This document shows positions 19,549 to 29,834 of a stretch of DNA of 64,000 nucleotides, in pieces. This stretch comes from Alicyclobacillus fastidiosus (GTDB lineage Bacteria; Bacillota; Bacilli; Alicyclobacillales; Alicyclobacillaceae), in assembly GCF_026651875.1 (NCBI RefSeq), contig NZ_CP104067.1, positions 5,074,501 through 5,138,500 on the forward strand. Reading direction: 5' to 3'. Made by a program: the position numbers and the translations under genes. Numbering within the stretch: position 1 is the first letter of the stretch; every line of letters starts with the position of its first letter. Under the pieces are notes generated by a model, which worked only from the letters and a program-made list of their open reading frames with translations, was not told the origin of the DNA and searched no databases.

Positions 19549-19632
19549 GGATACTCAAAAGGTCCCGTAAACGGTGTTTTTGGAGATAACTACTTGACTG
19601 CCGCCATGAGAGTGTTTCAAACAACGTATGAT

Positions 19633-19857
19633 CTATTTAGGCTCGTCCAAATCGTCTATCGCGCTTTTCGGCGCATGATCCTTACAACTCCCCAGCGGAT
19701 AATCCATTTGTTCAATTCGCCTAAATCCTGTCTCAAAAATGTGCGCCATGTCCCTAATGTCCTTTAGACAGTCGCATTTCATGCAATACGCCTGCTCCAC
19801 TCTTAACGCCCTCTTAATGTGACAATTTGTATCTATATAGATTATGTATCTACGCAG
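19633..19857 (-). CDS. small open frame, unrecognised
   Basis: The minus strand is open for about 74 codons and reads ALRVEQAYCMKCDCLKD, then MAHIFETGFRRIEQMDYPLG. It has a protein-like composition and a CxxCxC cluster. There is no ATG before the internal MKC, and no ribosome binding site was found, so it is probably a fragment. It lies inside the segment bounded by the two MITEs. Confidence 0.3.
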   Translation of the reverse strand: MRRYIIYIDTNCHIKRALRVEQAYCMKCDCLKDIRDMAHIFETGFRRIEQMDYPLGSCKDHAPKSAIDDLDEPK

Positions 19858-20047
19858 CTAACTAATCATCGTCCCTACATCTTCGCCGTCATTTTATTCC
19901 GAGTTCCAAAATCATCGCATGAGCGTACACAGGTACTGGGATACTACCTACAGGCTATTTTGTCATAGTGAGCTATACCTCAAACTGACGTCAGGAAGAC
20001 CACTAGAGGCGTCAACGATTTTTTTCGTTTCGTGAGGTCACCACTAG

Positions 20048-21325
<1,278 letters not shown>

Positions 21326-21358
21326 TTCCAGGGCAGTCGTTTAGAAAGCAATTCTGAG

Positions 21359-21458
21359 GGTTCTGGTGCAAAAATTCACGAAACCACAATATACAGTGGT
21401 GTATCGTAACTGAATCCACACTACATGTGGCGTATTCAAATATTTTTGCACCAGAACC
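21359..21458. mobile_element. 100-bp MITE with IS6-like ends, copy 2
   Basis: The same 17-bp terminal repeats and the same orientation as the copy at 19449-19548, with two substitutions in the interior. It begins 33 bp after the CYP152 stop. Flanks are ATTCTGAG and GGATGCTG, so there is no target duplication. The two copies in direct orientation enclose 1.8 kb carrying the P450 gene. Confidence 0.85.
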
Positions 21459-21600
21459 GGATGCTGCAACTAAGGACTATTATTCTTGGGCAGCAAACAA
21501 TACAAAATCAGATGGCACGCCAGCAAAGAGCTTCGATGAATGGTTGACCTACGCATTCGGTGGTAGTTCTTGGGGAGTCAAAATGAATGAAACTCACTTC
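21459..21600 (+). pseudogene. orphan coding fragment after MITE copy 2
   Basis: Directly beyond the MITE a plus frame reads DAATKDYYSWAANNTKSDG and SFDEWLTYAFGGSSWGVKMN. This looks like genuine protein sequence but is not recognised. Further on it runs antisense to the dehydrogenase gene. It is probably the tail or middle of a gene cut by the MITE-associated rearrangement. Confidence 0.35.
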
Positions 21601-21678
21601 TTTATGGATTGTAAACTGGTTAAAAAGAGTATTAGTTGCATTGATTGTCTCTTAACGCTTTGCACTCTGAACGAAGTT

Positions 21679-22668
21679 TTACTCCCAGGGTTTGATGAGA
21701 ATTTTCGCGCATTGTTGGGAAGCGGATGTTTCAAACGCTTGTTGTATCTGCGTCATTGGATATACGTGTGAAATTAGCTCTTTTACAGGTGGAAATGTCC
21801 GAATCATATGCATGAGTTTTGGAAAATCATTCAGATTATAGTGCCATGAGCCGAATAAAGTGAGCCCCTTTCTAATGAAGTCTTTACTAGCTATGATAGG
21901 GGTCTCGTTATAACATTCTCCCACTAATGCAACCTGACCTTTACGACGTACGGCGTCAATACAAGTTCTATGCGCAGCCACTGTTCCCGAGCAATCAATT
22001 GCATAGTCTACGCCAGGCTCTCCCAAACGATTTAAAATTTGTTCAACCAAATCAGATTCACGAGGATCGAATACGACTTCTGCTCCTATTTCTCGTGCGA
22101 CGTTGGCACGGTATTGATTTGAGTCAACAGCTATAACCCTTGCACCTCGAAATTTTGCATTGACAACCGCACCGAGCCCTACTGGACCTAGTCCAGTGAC
22201 AAGAATGGTATCGTAACTGCCAAGAGACATGCGCTGAAATGCACCAAACGAAGGACCTAGCGCACAACACGCTAATGAAGCCATTTCATCAGATATATCA
22301 TCAGGAACTTGCTGTAGAATAAACGCAGGTTTTAAGACATACTGTGCCATAGTCGCATCTTGCATCGTATTACTATGACAGTGAATGTAGTCCCCTGCTA
22401 GACAATACCCACACTTGCCACATCCATTGAGGGGCATTACGACCACACGATCCCCAACTTGAACGTGACTCAAACTCGAAGCCTGAACAACCTCCCCTAC
22501 AGCCTCGTGTCCAAGACAATCTGTTTCTTTACCAGATAGAAAAGTTTTGTACTCACTACACATCGGTGCTACATTTACTTTTACTACTACCATATCTCCA
22601 ATAGACTCTGGCATTGACGCCTCTACCAATCCCACTCTGTTTTTTCCTAAAACCGCGGCTTTTTTCAT
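21679..22668 (-). CDS. zinc-type medium-chain dehydrogenase (MDR family)
   Basis: A 329-residue alcohol/polyol dehydrogenase. The catalytic-zinc region has MCSEY and GHEAVGEV, the structural-zinc cysteines are in GCGKCGYCLAGDYIHC, and the NAD loop is VTGLGPVGLGA followed by VIAVDSN. The start MKKAAVLG at 22668 follows GAGGAG; a longer frame to 22734 lacks a binding site. As the last gene of a sugar ABC-transporter operon it probably oxidises the imported sugar or polyol, or a derivative. The substrate is unknown. Confidence 0.88.
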   Translation of the reverse strand: MKKAAVLGKNRVGLVEASMPESIGDMVVVKVNVAPMCSEYKTFLSGKETDCLGHEAVGEVVQASSLSHVQVGDRVVVMPLNGCGKCGYCLAGDYIHCHSNTMQDATMAQYVLKPAFILQQVPDDISDEMASLACCALGPSFGAFQRMSLGSYDTILVTGLGPVGLGAVVNAKFRGARVIAVDSNQYRANVAREIGAEVVFDPRESDLVEQILNRLGEPGVDYAIDCSGTVAAHRTCIDAVRRKGQVALVGECYNETPIIASKDFIRKGLTLFGSWHYNLNDFPKLMHMIRTFPPVKELISHVYPMTQIQQAFETSASQQCAKILIKPWE

Positions 22669-22743
22669 GGCGTTGCTCCTCATCGTAATATTCCGAATTT
22701 CTATTGGCATCAATACTACAATCGGAATTTCCAAGCGGGTAGT

Positions 22744-22929
22744 TTACAAGACACTTGTACGCTTCTGTTCTCCCAAAAGCCTCACCCTTGCTGAGTTAAT
22801 AGGATGATCATGTAAAAGCTTAATCCTCTCTAGAGGACTTTTTATTTTCTGAACAATAATTTCAATGTCAATTTTCCTCGTATCGACTACACCATATTCG
22901 ACATAAACATTCATCGGTGTCATCGTCAT
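22744..22929 (-). CDS. small protein translationally coupled to the permease gene
   Basis: This 61-codon frame starts with ATG overlapping the TGA stop of the upstream permease (ATGA). It encodes VYVEYGVVDTRKIDIEIIV followed by KIKSPLERIKLLHDHP. The overlap and operon position argue for real translation. It is not recognised; it may be a small accessory protein or the start of a truncated enzyme. Confidence 0.45.
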   Translation of the reverse strand: MTMTPMNVYVEYGVVDTRKIDIEIIVQKIKSPLERIKLLHDHPINSARVRLLGEQKRTSVL

Positions 22930-23771
22930 TTAATAGCACCCGCTCCGAGACCTCGAACAAAATATCTCTGAAGTAAAAGAAAGCCCACTACGACCGGCAA
23001 ACTTACCGTCAGAGAAGCAGCCATAAGCTGGTTCCAGTAGATTACACCAGCCTGGGCATTTTCATAGAGTTGAAGTCCGATTGGCAATGTACGTGTTGCA
23101 CTATTCGTGAGGACCGATGCAAAAAGCACCTCTCCCCATCCTGTCATAAATGAAAAAACTCCAACGGCAGTCACTCCAGGCAAAGCAATTCGTAACGTCG
23201 TGATGATAAATGCCTGAAACCCCCTTGCTCCATCCACAACTGCTGCCTCTTCAACATCACGAGGAATAGATTCCACATACCCGGTCAGCATCCAAATTGA
23301 AAAGGGAAGCGCAAATGTTAGATAGGTCAAAATCACCCCCAGATAACTTCCATCTAAAGTTATCCCTAAAGCGTTTTGAATGATCACATACAGTACAAAA
23401 AGAGGTAGTAAGAAAAAAACTCCAGGGAAGGCTTGAGTCGATAGAACAACCCGAAGAAACGCCTTTCCGCCAAAAAGGCGGTAATGAGTCAATGCATAGG
23501 CTGTGAGAATGGCAATTGGTACCGATGCCAGAGCCGAGACTCCTGAGACTATCAGACTGTTGATAAGATAACGTAGTAATGGTGCTGTCTTCCACATCCC
23601 AACGTACGAATGGAAGTTGATCACTTTTGGAATCAAACGGAATACTGAACCTGCTTCCGAAGGCGTTGAAATCGATATCGTCACCAATGTCCACATTGGA
23701 TAGAGTGTAAAGAGCACCAATATGAGCAAAACTGTAGCTCGAACTACACGATACGATTTACTCTCAGCCAT
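22926..23771 (-). CDS. carbohydrate ABC transporter permease (MalG-type)
   Basis: A 281-residue inner-membrane protein with six helices. It has the EAA loop EEAAVVDGARGFQAFIITTLRIALPG that contacts the ATPase, and the family N-terminus LFTLYPMWTLVTIS. It overlaps the upstream permease gene by 8 bp and forms the channel with it. No ATPase gene is in this operon, so a shared MsmX-type ATPase is likely. Confidence 0.93.
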   Translation of the reverse strand: MAESKSYRVVRATVLLILVLFTLYPMWTLVTISISTPSEAGSVFRLIPKVINFHSYVGMWKTAPLLRYLINSLIVSGVSALASVPIAILTAYALTHYRLFGGKAFLRVVLSTQAFPGVFFLLPLFVLYVIIQNALGITLDGSYLGVILTYLTFALPFSIWMLTGYVESIPRDVEEAAVVDGARGFQAFIITTLRIALPGVTAVGVFSFMTGWGEVLFASVLTNSATRTLPIGLQLYENAQAGVIYWNQLMAASLTVSLPVVVGFLLLQRYFVRGLGAGAIK

Positions 23772-24747
23772 TGTGCATCTCCCCGATTCTCATACGGAAT
23801 ACACGAATATAAACAGTTGCAATAATCAGTAAAAACAGAACCATAATCACAGACATTGCCGCACCCAACCCAAAGTTTAAATTTACAAAGGAATCTACGT
23901 AGATCTGAAGGGACATTAACCGTGCTGCTACAGGGGGAGAAGTACTAAACATAACGAACGGAGTCGTAAAGTCAGTGAATGTCCAAAAACCAGTAATTAG
24001 AACTAAAAGTAAGCTTACGTTACGAACTGACGGAAGAGTGATCCCCCAAAATTCTTTCCATCGGCTTGCACCGTCAACACGCGCTGCTTCATACAACTCT
24101 TGTGGAATATCCTGCATTCCCGCTAAAAGCATCAAAAATGCAAAGGGCCATGTACGCCAAATGGCTGTGATCGCTATTGCGACGAATGCCCGAATACCCG
24201 CCAACCAAAATGTTCCCGGAGAAATTAAGTGTAAATCTTTCCCTAAAAGGCTATTTACTGACCCGTTAGGTTGAAACATAAACGTCCAAACCATTACTCC
24301 AACGTAAGCCGGTAAGGCATAGGGTAATATAAATAGACTTCGGAGCCACCCGCGTCCTCGAAACTGATCCGTCAGAAATACTGCAGCAGCCATCCCTAGT
24401 ATCCAAGATACCCCAACCACGACGACAGTATATGCACAAGTAACACCCAGCGAAACGAATAGTTCGCGACCGATTGGCTGACCCACATTGACTGCTAGCC
24501 AGAAGTTTTGTAACGCTGCGAAAGGTGCTTGGATCCAGTTTCCGATCGTAAATTGTGTTAATTTAAGCATACTTATGATCACGCCAAAGAAAGTTGGAAT
24601 CACTTGCACGAAAGCAATCGCAATGACAGCAGGTAACAGGGCTAAATAGGGTAATATACGCCGATGTGCATGAACAGAATGTTTACTAGTTCGCGCTCGC
24701 TTTTTGGTATTCAATTCAATTTCGTTTGGGCGAAATTGATTTGCCAT
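23764..24747 (-). CDS. carbohydrate ABC transporter permease (MalF-type)
   Basis: A 327-residue permease with about six helices after a basic N-terminal tail (NTKKRARTSKHSVHAHRR). Its EAA loop reads YEAARVDGASRWKEFWGITLPS. The start MANQFRP at 24747 follows AGGGGG. It lies 147 bp downstream of the binding-protein gene and overlaps the second permease gene. It imports a mono- or oligosaccharide. Confidence 0.93.
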   Translation of the reverse strand: MANQFRPNEIELNTKKRARTSKHSVHAHRRILPYLALLPAVIAIAFVQVIPTFFGVIISMLKLTQFTIGNWIQAPFAALQNFWLAVNVGQPIGRELFVSLGVTCAYTVVVVGVSWILGMAAAVFLTDQFRGRGWLRSLFILPYALPAYVGVMVWTFMFQPNGSVNSLLGKDLHLISPGTFWLAGIRAFVAIAITAIWRTWPFAFLMLLAGMQDIPQELYEAARVDGASRWKEFWGITLPSVRNVSLLLVLITGFWTFTDFTTPFVMFSTSPPVAARLMSLQIYVDSFVNLNFGLGAAMSVIMVLFLLIIATVYIRVFRMRIGEMHNG

Positions 24748-24894
24748 AGTGCTATTCCCCCTGTAACCTGTCCATAGCAATCCAACTACTGAATAAGAAA
24801 TTCAGAAACTATCGAGAGTAAAACTGGAGGTCCCTTTCCGTACACGTCTAGGATCTCCCTCTATAACTACGCACTCCGATTATTCTCAAATCAA

Positions 24895-26202
24895 TTAATT
24901 CCCACTTGCAATAACCGTTTGTTGAACAGAAGAAAGCGAAGACTTCACCTGTTGTGAAGTAATTCCTTGTGCACTTATATCATCGCGAAACAAGGAAACC
25001 GTCGCATTACCGATTCCAGTCCCTAGATCATTGCTTGATGGCTCTGTTGGTGCTGGGGCTGCATGGTTGTCAAGTATTTCACCAAAGGTCTTCTCCGCTG
25101 GCGTTTGAAAATATGGAGTGTTTAACCCTGCTGTGGTCACTGGCAATTCAAACATTGCCTTATTAATCGTCTCTTGTTCTTGTGGACTTGTTAGAAATTT
25201 GACGAACTCCAGGTCAGCAGCCATGTGCTTACTGTTTTTAAAGATCGCCAAATTTTCACCAGCTACATGTGACATGATTGAAGTACCACCTGGCGGAATG
25301 GGAGAAGGGAGCGGAATAAGCCCAATCCCATATTTACTAGGGTCTGTAACGGCCTGTTGAGGATCTTGTGTAAACAGCATCGCTGCCTGGCCACGTTCAA
25401 ATTCTGTCGTATCCTGCGTTCCGGTGCTGTCAGAAACTAGCGCCGGATCGATGATTCGATCAGGATAGACCCATTTGATGTACGTAGTCAACGTCTGCAC
25501 GTCTGCTGCTGACGTCAGGTTTGGATTACCTGCAGAGTTGTAATAGTTACCTCCCTCTTGTCGAAATAGTATCCAGTCCCAGGTTCCATCAGCTGTCGGA
25601 GCACCGATTGGTGCTGCTACTCCCCATACACCCTTCGCAGGATTAGTAAGTTTCTTGGCATCAGCATAGAAAGCACTCCATGTTGTAGGTGGCGAACTAA
25701 TGTTTGCCTCACGGAATAACTGTTTATTGTACTCCAGTAGCCATGTTTGCCCTAGGAATGGCACCGAAATTGGTGGCTGACCTGGAACGCCAGTGACCGA
25801 CATGCTCGTTTTCAGGAACTTGTTCTCCCCACCGATATCCTGAAACATGGCTGAGGTCCACGGAACGAGTCCGCCCGATTCAGCAAGCGAGGCAGCCCAC
25901 GTATTTCCAATTTCCATCACATCTGGACCTTGACCACTAGTGATTGCTGTAGTGATCTTCGTCAGGTACGTAGACCACGGCACGCTCTCTACATTAACTA
26001 CAATTCCTGTCTGTTTAGTAAACGCCTTGGCGGCACCAGCAAGTGTGCCGGGAGTCGGGTCCGGACTAGGTACCCACCACGTAATGGGCCCCTTAGTGTT
26101 GGAAGTATTTGAATTACTCCCACTTGTGTTAGTTCCACACCCTGATAAGAATAGTGCTACTACGCCAACTGAGACTCCCAGGGTTTTAAATCTAATTCTC
26201 AT
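24895..26202 (-). CDS. sugar ABC transporter substrate-binding lipoprotein
   Basis: A 435-residue family 1 solute-binding protein. The signal peptide ends in the lipobox LSGC with Cys22 as the lipidated residue, followed by a Ser/Asn/Thr-rich linker. ITWWVPSPDPT, VPWSTYLTKITTAITSGQGPDVMEIGN and LEFVKFLTSPQEQETI are typical of sugar-binding members. GGAGG lies upstream of the ATG. It is the first gene of the transporter operon. The ligand cannot be read from sequence; a uronate oligosaccharide is one idea, given the alginate-lyase remnant nearby. Confidence 0.92.
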   Translation of the reverse strand: MRIRFKTLGVSVGVVALFLSGCGTNTSGSNSNTSNTKGPITWWVPSPDPTPGTLAGAAKAFTKQTGIVVNVESVPWSTYLTKITTAITSGQGPDVMEIGNTWAASLAESGGLVPWTSAMFQDIGGENKFLKTSMSVTGVPGQPPISVPFLGQTWLLEYNKQLFREANISSPPTTWSAFYADAKKLTNPAKGVWGVAAPIGAPTADGTWDWILFRQEGGNYYNSAGNPNLTSAADVQTLTTYIKWVYPDRIIDPALVSDSTGTQDTTEFERGQAAMLFTQDPQQAVTDPSKYGIGLIPLPSPIPPGGTSIMSHVAGENLAIFKNSKHMAADLEFVKFLTSPQEQETINKAMFELPVTTAGLNTPYFQTPAEKTFGEILDNHAAPAPTEPSSNDLGTGIGNATVSLFRDDISAQGITSQQVKSSLSSVQQTVIASGN

Positions 26203-26470
26203 TTTGTTTCCTCCCTTATGTCAGGTAACAAAATTAAAGAAACCAAAAACTTCATTTTTGATGTTCAGGCCATCTGCCCTGCAATTTGCCGGAATATTCA
26301 CATAATTTAATTCGTCCTCTGATACAGAAAGCGAATTCGTATTGTTTTCCTTGCTTCGATTTATGGACATGCGGCGACGCCCTAGTACTGTCAATTGATC
26401 TCGAAAGACTGCCATCACCCCCCAAGAACAGACGTTTCATAGTAGTTCTTCCCTTCTTTCTGATCGATAT

Positions 26471-26484
26471 AGGAAGCGTTTTCA
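26471..26484 (-). promoter_or_regulatory. candidate cre (CcpA) site upstream of the sugar transporter operon
   Basis: On the minus strand TGAAAACGCTTCCT matches the cre consensus TGWNANCGNTNWCA at 12 of 14 positions. It lies just downstream of a plausible promoter (TTATAA near 26500), a usual place for catabolite repression. The 270-bp leader to the binding-protein start holds only two competing short frames without clear identity. Confidence 0.45.
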
Positions 26485-26689
26485 AAAAATATTCGTTATA
26501 ATATCCATTATTATTTGATAAACAAGATTATTTTCTTTGAACATTAGGATTATTGAGCATCAAGAAGTAAATTAATTTTTGAGGTTCTCTATCTTCGGTC
26601 ATAATCCAGTAAATTGTATATTTCACCGCAATATCACCCGGTTGATAACCTGAAAGCCAGTTAGCGAGATTGTTACGATCAAGTCCGAA

Positions 26690-28040
26690 TTTGTGTGTAC
26701 TTTCCCTCTTCGGTTATTTCTTAGGCCGGTTGCCTAGTAATCTGGGTCTGGGTCCTTCTCCAGGCCCAGTAATCGTCCATCGTCAGATAACGGTGACCGG
26801 TCGTCCACTTCTCATCCATCTCCATCAACAAAGCTCCCAGCAGACGCATGGCGGATGTTCGGTTTGGGAAGATGCGTATCACTCGTTCACGTCGACGAAT
26901 CTCCTCGTTTAACCGTTCTACGCCATTGGTTGTGCGTAGCCGTTGCCGGTATCGCTCGGGCAATGAGAGCACCGCTGTTGCGTCGTCAAAGCCATCCTCT
27001 AACACCTGCATCGCTTTTGGCGCTTTGTCTGCATATTCACTGAGTACCTGGTCTAGCAGAAACCGTGCTGTATCTGTATCCAAATCAGGTGCATCCATCC
27101 AGTATCGCTCGGGCTTTCCGGTAAATCTCACCCTGCAATGACTTTGGTGCTGCATCCAGCAGGTTTCGCATAAAGTGTGTTTGGCACCGTTGCCAGGTAC
27201 AGCCTGTAAAATGTGAAAGCAACGCTTTGACCAACCCAGCATGGCTGTCCGATACCACTAGGTCTACGCCGTTTAGGCCTCGTTCCTTGAGCCATGAGAA
27301 AAACTTGCTCCAGCCAGCTTCGGACTCACCGTCTCCAAGCATAAGACCGAGGATCTCACGGTATCCTTCTTCATTCACGCCGGTTGCAATCATGGCGCTG
27401 CGGGAACGAACACGACCGTCTTCCCGAATCTTGATCACGAGCGCATCCACCAGCAGGAAGGGATACTGCTTCTTGCTCAGCGATCGTTGATTCCAACCAT
27501 GCACAGTGGGGTCTAGGCGTTTACACAGCGTTGAAATGGTGGATTTAGAGAAGGAAGTCCCGCATAGTTCTTCCGTAATCCGTGTGACTTTGCGTGTAGA
27601 TACACCGTTCACCACCATCTCCATGAGAGCCAGTACCAACGCCTGTTCACTTCTCTGATAGCGAAGAAAGAGTTCTGTGGAGAACTGGCCGTTACGTACA
27701 CGGGGTACTCGTAATGTGAGACGACCCACACGGGTGGTTAAGGTATGCGGATAAGTCCCATTCCGGTATCCCTGACGCTCTCCTGTACGCTGATAGGGTG
27801 TTGCTTGGAGTTGCTCCGATACCTGAGCCTGTAGGATCTGATTGACCACCTGCTCTAATAAGAGGCCAACCCCCTCATCTCCATGAAACAAGCCGTGCAA
27901 AATCTCCTCATCCACGGTAATCTGGTACTGAGCCACAACGTATCCCTCCTGGTGAATTTTGTCCGCAAACTCATTCTACCGAAGAGGGGGCGGGTGGCTC
28001 ATCTACGTTTGTAGACCATACCCGTTTTTACACAATCATA
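26690..28040 (-). mobile_element. IS256-family insertion sequence (boundaries approximate)
   Basis: The right border lies near CACAATC at 28035-28042, and the left near GTGTGTAC at 26693-26700. Both ends share CCCTCTTCGG further in, in inverted orientation. No target duplication could be fixed. It carries a frameshifted transposase and lies upstream of the sugar transporter operon leader. Confidence 0.65.
26721..27936 (-). pseudogene. IS256-family transposase, frameshifted by a 4-bp duplication
   Basis: The N-terminal part (from 27936) has the family's GYRNGTYPHTLTTRVG, LLVDALVIKI (first Asp) and DLVVSDSHAGLVKALLSHF (second Asp, C-rich helix). The C-terminal part in another frame has RTTNGVERLNEEIRRRERV with the catalytic Glu. 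The break is at 27093-27100, where GGAT is duplicated in tandem on the minus strand; removing one copy restores KARAILDAPDLDT. A recent inactivation, or a sequencing error, would look the same. Confidence 0.9.
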
Positions 28041-28915
28041 TGGACTTAACTATTGTTTTACGCCGGGCACTGCGGATCAGTTGCGCATGTGTCTGCTATT
28101 AAAATTAGTATGCTGAACACCCAGAACAAGTAAATTTATCATATTTAACTTAATTATGACATCAGTTTTCACGCAACAATATCGGATACAATATGATGAT
28201 ATTCAGCCTGAAATAGTTCTATAACCAATTAATAATTGAATATGTAGCCCGATGTATCAAATTTCGATACTCCCAGATAGCTCGTTTGGTTCTTTCTGTT
28301 GAACATTGAGATGGACACCTTACACCCATTCCACGTTGGCCTTCACTTTGCCTCTACAAATGGGTCGTACATCCGACTGGCGAGATGCTGATGATCCGGT
28401 CCTTCATCTGCATCAGAATACGCAAATCTCGTGGTTGCTATCCCAAGGCCTCACGCATCACGTTATGCCATACAAATTTGCGCCGTGACAATTGGCCATG
28501 GAATACCGTGATCCATATCTATAAACAAGAACGTAGTGCCGATTGTCCATGAAAGTGTTACCTTCGCGAATTTAGACAAGCGACTATCGCCCCTCCCTGA
28601 CGGACCCCCTTGGTGAGGAAGACGTTAAATGTCACTTAGAGCGCGGATTCTGAAATGAAAGTCCAGATTTCGGATGATTTGCGTGCACAATATTGTAAGG
28701 ATGTCGTAATTTGCGGGAGTTCACAGGGCTATCTCAGGAAGAAACGCAAGCCGCTGTAGTGCAGCTTGCAGTACACAACTTAGGCATTCCAGACATGGAT
28801 AAAGGACCACGCTTGCACATTGTTTAACGAGACTTTCATACCCTCAGTTTGCCATGCAGTCCAAGAGTGGATGGGAAGCTCCCTAGGCTTCCCTATTCCA
28901 CAAACTTGTTCATCA
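28041..28915. other. gene-poor stretch
   Basis: No gene is firmly supported. A short plus frame around 28700-28825 reads LREFTGLSQEETQAAVVQLA then GIPDMDKGPRLHIV and may be a fragment of a lost gene. AT-rich sequence at 28100-28260 is without recognised function. Confidence 0.4.
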
Positions 28916-28950
28916 AAAGAGCCAGAAAGCGGCTTACCTTCTGGCTCTTT
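28916..28950 (-). terminator. strong intrinsic terminator, probably bidirectional
   Basis: Perfect 12-bp arms AAAGAGCCAGAA and TTCTGGCTCTTT enclose an 11-nt loop. The arms provide a T-run in both directions. It lies 52 bp beyond the stop of the small gene at 29002, the end of the Mrr-gene operon. Confidence 0.85.
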
Positions 28951-29001
28951 AGTCTCGTGATACCTATGTAGTTTGTCCTAACTCCTCGGTATTCGATACA
29001 C

Positions 29002-29307
29002 TTACTGTTCTCTGCCATCTCCAAGTATGTTTACCATTGCCTCAAGCGCTGCATTGGTGAATGTTTTTATATTGTAAGGCGATCTGGCGCAGTACAAGCG
29101 CACTTTCTGCATTATATCCTTTCGTATCTCTATTGTTGTTTTTTCATAATTACCTTCCATCACTTTTACGGCTTCTAGGAGCTGCAGAAATATCCGCGCC
29201 ACAGTCTCGTCATCTTGTCCGTCTAGTGCTTCCCTAAATTCCTCCCATTCGCTCGTGTTTTTTAAGTATTGTATGGTGGATGCGTTGGTCATGTCCTTTA
29301 GATTCAT
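29002..29307 (-). CDS. small hypothetical protein downstream of an Mrr-type nuclease
   Basis: A 101-residue soluble helical protein (MNLKDMTNASTIQYLKNTS; DETVARIFLQLLEAVKVMEG). The start at 29307 follows AGGAG with 7-nt spacing; a start 18 bp upstream is also in frame. It lies 23 bp after the nuclease stop and shares its terminator, so the two are probably co-transcribed. Function unknown. Confidence 0.6.
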   Translation of the reverse strand: MNLKDMTNASTIQYLKNTSEWEEFREALDGQDDETVARIFLQLLEAVKVMEGNYEKTTIEIRKDIMQKVRLYCARSPYNIKTFTNAALEAMVNILGDGREQ

Positions 29308-29330
29308 GTGACTGCTCCTATTCATATAGA

Positions 29331-29780
29331 TTACTCATGAGTTTGGATTTCGTTTGAAAGGCGCTTTCGTGTCCAAGCTTCAATATTGGCTTTTTTAGCA
29401 AGGTCCCAAGCCGAATTCGTAAGGTAATGGTTGGTGATGATTAAAGCTCGCTCTGCCTCATAGTACACTCTTGCAGCAATAACCTGATTGACGGCTTCTA
29501 CCCCCACTTTTTGTTTCCATCGTTTGGCCTGGATCACAACACGTCTGCCTTGCGGGTCGGTACCTATCAAGTCCGCTCCAAAGTCGCCGGATTTTTTGGT
29601 GGTCTCAAGCCTCCACCCTTTTTTACGGAGTGTATATTGCAACGCGTCCTCGAAGTCCTCGCCGGTCATCCTATCAATCTCATTTAACTGTGGTTGTGAG
29701 CGAAACTTCCTTCGTCTCTTGTTAGGCTTGATGAACGAGAGAATCAGGGAAAACAAAGCCATCAAAGGAAGCACAATAAA
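29331..29780 (-). pseudogene. Mrr-type restriction endonuclease, 5' end removed by an IS5-like element
   Basis: The frame has one hydrophobic N-terminal helix (FIVLPLMALFSLILSFI), a basic stretch, then an Mrr_cat domain: MTGEDFEDALQYTLRKKGW, DFGADLIGTD and VVIQAKRWK, the D-QxK nuclease motif. The family usually starts with one or two membrane helices. Here the frame runs without a usable start into the region of the IS5-like transposase, so the first helix or start was lost. Relatives cut modified or foreign DNA. Confidence 0.7.
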
Positions 29781-29834
29781 CGTTGTGTTCGGAATCTGTG
29801 ACGTGCGAAAAACCGTGCACTTGGAGGACGGACA

